Assembly: GCF_027924145.1 (NCBI RefSeq)
Contig: NZ_BRVP01000005.1
Coordinates: forward strand, 1-64,000
Length of the DNA: 64,000 nucleotides
Origin: Neptunitalea chrysea
GTDB lineage: Bacteria; Bacteroidota; Bacteroidia; Flavobacteriales; Flavobacteriaceae
Direction of reading: 5' to 3'
A program made the position numbers and the translations under genes. The notes under the pieces were generated by a model, which was not told the DNA's origin, did no database searches, and saw only the letters and a list, made by a program, of their open reading frames with translations. How positions within the stretch are numbered: position 1 is the first letter of the stretch; every line of letters starts with the position of its first letter. Positions 61,796-64,000 of the stretch are shown here, piece by piece.

Positions 61796-63742
61796 ATGAT
61801 GAAACGTAAAAATATAAAACAAATTGTAGGAATCTTTTTAGCGGTTTTATTTACGGTTGGTTGTTCAGATATCTTAGAAGAGGAACCAAGAAGTATTTAT
61901 ACTCCCGATTATTTTAAAACAGAAGAAGGTGTGTATTCAGGACTTACTTCATTATATGCCCACCTTAGGTATATTTATGGAAACGGATATTACCTAAATG
62001 CTTGTTTAACAGGAACAGATGAGTATACGTATGGTCATGGTGCAGATGGTAATTTTAAGAATATGGATCTTTCAGGTGTAGGTACTTTAACAGCTTCTTC
62101 TAGTCGTTCGGATGTCCTTTGGAATAATACATTTTACAATATCAATACAGCTAGTGGAATTATTGAGAATGCTTCTGCTGTAGGAATAACAGAAGACTTA
62201 ATCGCAGAAGCTCAGTTTTTTAGAGCATTTGATTATTTCTTATTAGTGCAAACTTTTGGGGGAGTACCTTTAGATTTGGGTGCAGGAGATTTGGCTTTTA
62301 ACACTAGTACTGTAAGAACGTCAATCAGAAATACGGTTCCAGAAGTGTATACGCTGGCTGTTTTTCCAGATTTAATTTCTACGGTCAATAATTTACCTAG
62401 TAATGGTCGTGTTACAGGGGGAGTTACAAAAACACTTGCAAGATTGTATTTATCAAAGGCCTATCTTACCTATGGTTGGTGGTTAGAAAACCCTAATAAT
62501 ATAGCTACCTATCCTGAGGCGAACCGTACGGATCCGGATGGACATGATGCTCAATGGTATTATCAACAAGCATATGATGTTGCAATGGAGGCTATCAATG
62601 ATCCAGGACCTTTCGGATTGGAGGATACGTATTACGATGTGAATGTGGGATCGAATGATCGAAATAAAGAAATGTTATTATATGCAGATCATACGGAAGG
62701 GAGTGAATATTATGATGGCTCTAGTCATTCCTATAATTCAGGATCATCTCCAGGTAATTTTGCGGTATGGATGGTTACATGGGATTACACCTTCTTACAG
62801 AGTGCCGAAGATACTAGTTGGAGCTCTGTGGTTAGATCTGTACAACGAGAAGCGGCTCAGGCTTATGGGCGTCCTTGGAAATGTATGGCTCCCCCTATTG
62901 GAGTTTTCACAAATACGTTTGCGGATAAGACTAATGACTCACGATATGATGGAACATTTGTTACTTCTTTTAGAGGAAACTGGAATAAAGGAGGATTGAC
63001 TAATAGTGTATTGTATAATGCCAATGGTTTAGCAGTAGAACCCGGTGACGCTATTCTTACTTTTTTGGATGAAGAGCCTTCCGATGCTATTGATTATTCC
63101 AATTCATCTTATGATAGCAATGTGGGTGCTGGGGTGTTACCAGGACGATCTGATTTTGTGATTTCACCTCATGGAATTAGTCGTTATGCTTGGCCTAATC
63201 TTTGGAAAATAGGAACCTATAGAACGGATAATGGGGATGGACTTGGACAACCTAATGGAGGGATTACAAGACCTTTCCCTATAGCTAAATTCTCTGAGCT
63301 TTATTTTATAGCAGCAGAAGCAGCAGTGAAAGGAGCTTCTGGTAGTATGAGTGCTCGTGAGCTTGTAAATGTTATTAGAGCAAGAGCGGGTGTTTGGAGA
63401 TGGGATAACAATGGAAATATTGAGAAAATAGAAGATGATAGCTCTGAAATGATGGCAGCTACTCCATCTGTAATTGACATTGATTATATTTTGGCAGAAC
63501 GTTCTAGAGAGTATTATGGTGAAGGATATCGTTGGTATGATTTGGTAAGAACTCAAAAGTGGAGTGAGTATGCGGCTTCCTATCAAATATGTGGCCCTGG
63601 TTTAGGGGATCATACCCCTGAGACTTTTACACGAACTATAGAAAACTATATGTATCTAAGACCCATACCTCAAGGTCAGTTAGATGCTATGGAAATGTCG
63701 GAAACTGATATAAGTGCTTATCAAAACCCGGGATATGAATAA
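61796..63742 (+). CDS. RagB/SusD family surface glycan-binding lipoprotein
   Basis: 648 residues. The lipoprotein signal ends in LAVLFTVGCSDILEEEPRS (lipid Cys about 23). Typical SusD segments follow: YTPDYFKTEEGVYSGLTSLY, EAQFFRAFDYFLLVQTFGGV, TLARLYLSKAYLTYGWW, and at the C-terminus the AELYFIAAEAA-like segment FSELYFIAAEAAVKGA, IDYILAERSREYYGEGYRW and YDLVRTQKW. It caps the SusC barrel and binds glycan at the cell surface. Partner of the preceding SusC. Confidence 0.97.
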   Translation: MMKRKNIKQIVGIFLAVLFTVGCSDILEEEPRSIYTPDYFKTEEGVYSGLTSLYAHLRYIYGNGYYLNACLTGTDEYTYGHGADGNFKNMDLSGVGTLTASSSRSDVLWNNTFYNINTASGIIENASAVGITEDLIAEAQFFRAFDYFLLVQTFGGVPLDLGAGDLAFNTSTVRTSIRNTVPEVYTLAVFPDLISTVNNLPSNGRVTGGVTKTLARLYLSKAYLTYGWWLENPNNIATYPEANRTDPDGHDAQWYYQQAYDVAMEAINDPGPFGLEDTYYDVNVGSNDRNKEMLLYADHTEGSEYYDGSSHSYNSGSSPGNFAVWMVTWDYTFLQSAEDTSWSSVVRSVQREAAQAYGRPWKCMAPPIGVFTNTFADKTNDSRYDGTFVTSFRGNWNKGGLTNSVLYNANGLAVEPGDAILTFLDEEPSDAIDYSNSSYDSNVGAGVLPGRSDFVISPHGISRYAWPNLWKIGTYRTDNGDGLGQPNGGITRPFPIAKFSELYFIAAEAAVKGASGSMSARELVNVIRARAGVWRWDNNGNIEKIEDDSSEMMAATPSVIDIDYILAERSREYYGEGYRWYDLVRTQKWSEYAASYQICGPGLGDHTPETFTRTIENYMYLRPIPQGQLDAMEMSETDISAYQNPGYE

Positions 63743-63768
63743 ATAGGATTCTGTTTTTGAAACTATAA

Positions 63769-63835
63769 AAAAACAGTAAGAGTATTACGTTCTTACTGTT
63801 TTGTTTTATAGAGAAAGAATTTATTTCTCTTTTTT
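63769..63835 (+). terminator. tandem terminators after susD
   Basis: The first hairpin pairs AAAACAGTAAGA with TCTTACTGTTTT (63769-63802). A second pairs AGAGAAA with TTTCTCT (63810-63830) and ends in a T run. Together they close the susCD transcript. The first may also serve the minus-strand gene at the window end. Confidence 0.75.
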
Positions 63836-63937
63836 AAGGTAGGTAAGTTTATTTTTTTGGATTGTAATAGACATTCATAGAATTCTACTACTTTGTACTT
63901 AATGAGATACTAATATTGGTAAATATATTATTTACAT

Positions 63938-64000
63938 TTAAGCTTCGCTTTTAATTACTAAACGGAAACCTTCTCCGTGGATATTTAAAATCTCAACGTC
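63938..64000 (-). CDS. OmpR-type response regulator, 3' end only
   Basis: The last 20 codons before the window edge translate on the minus strand as DVEILNIHGEGFRLVIKSEA followed by TAA. This is the C-terminal winged-helix wing of OmpR/PhoB-type regulators (consensus VEIxNVHGxGFxLV). The remainder lies outside the window, so nothing can be said about its receiver domain or partner kinase. It is the C-terminus of a gene convergent with susD. Confidence 0.7.
   Translation of the reverse strand, partial: DVEILNIHGEGFRLVIKSEA

Noticed and set aside
62643-63586. ORFs of 118 and 140 codons overlapping susD
   Set aside because: They are shadows of susD in other frames with no family pattern; susD is certain.
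1-64000. CRISPR arrays, insertion sequences or prophage
   Set aside because: No regularly spaced repeat array, transposase, integrase or phage structural gene was seen by reading both strands.

Overview
The window is a chromosomal segment of an AT-rich member of the Bacteroidota, most probably a polysaccharide-degrading Flavobacteriaceae. The evidence is the gene families (SusC/SusD, a hybrid two-component regulator, DUF4290, DUF2911, DUF3822), promoters of the TAnnTTTG type rather than sigma-70 boxes, and the lack of strong Shine-Dalgarno sequences. No insertion sequence, integrase, prophage or CRISPR array was seen. Naming to genus is not possible from the sequence alone. || Positions 1 to about 36,000 are housekeeping. 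A tRNA with anticodon CAT is followed by small conserved genes, HU, fmt-recQ, a DUF493-DUF4290-murA cluster, an OmpA protein, a photolyase with an SRPBCC partner, rmuC, pyrR-pyrB-(STAS-like)-rnz, pdxH, a polyphosphate cluster (sixA-like, ppk1, ppx), miaE, dnaX, the RNase P RNA gene, rsmD, a RecD-like helicase and kdsB-HAD. Some decay is visible: a methyltransferase gene with an internal deletion, a short lipoprotein fragment, and a possible dead ORF at the left edge. || Positions about 36,100 to 63,750 form one large polysaccharide utilisation locus (PUL) that fits acetylated (4-O-methyl)glucuronoxylan. In order it holds a hybrid two-component sensor/regulator (HTCS, minus strand); a GH10 xylanase, xylose isomerase and GH43 (plus strand); a minus-strand operon reading GH67 alpha-glucuronidase, SDR (probable fructuronate reductase), UxuA, GH115 alpha-glucuronidase, GH2; a LacI regulator (minus); an acetylesterase (plus); and susC-susD (plus). 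The model is capture and import of xylan fragments by SusC/D, backbone cutting by GH10 and GH43, debranching by the esterase, GH67 and GH115, xylose entering through XylA, and glucuronate going through fructuronate and mannonate to 2-keto-3-deoxygluconate. || The most interesting signal is regulatory. Three promoters in the PUL carry the same module: TGTAAC, 15 nt, TGTAAC (21-bp period), then exactly 31 nt, then a TAnnTT(T/C)G -7 box. One drives the GH10 operon and one drives susC. The third has no gene after it: about 110 nt downstream lies a strong intrinsic terminator and there is no ATG between. This predicts a regulatory RNA of roughly 135 nt under HTCS control. A second circuit uses the palindrome CAATCGATTG: two copies bracket the GH67 operon promoter and one lies between lacI and the acetylesterase gene. 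The window ends inside the 3' end of an OmpR-type response regulator gene.
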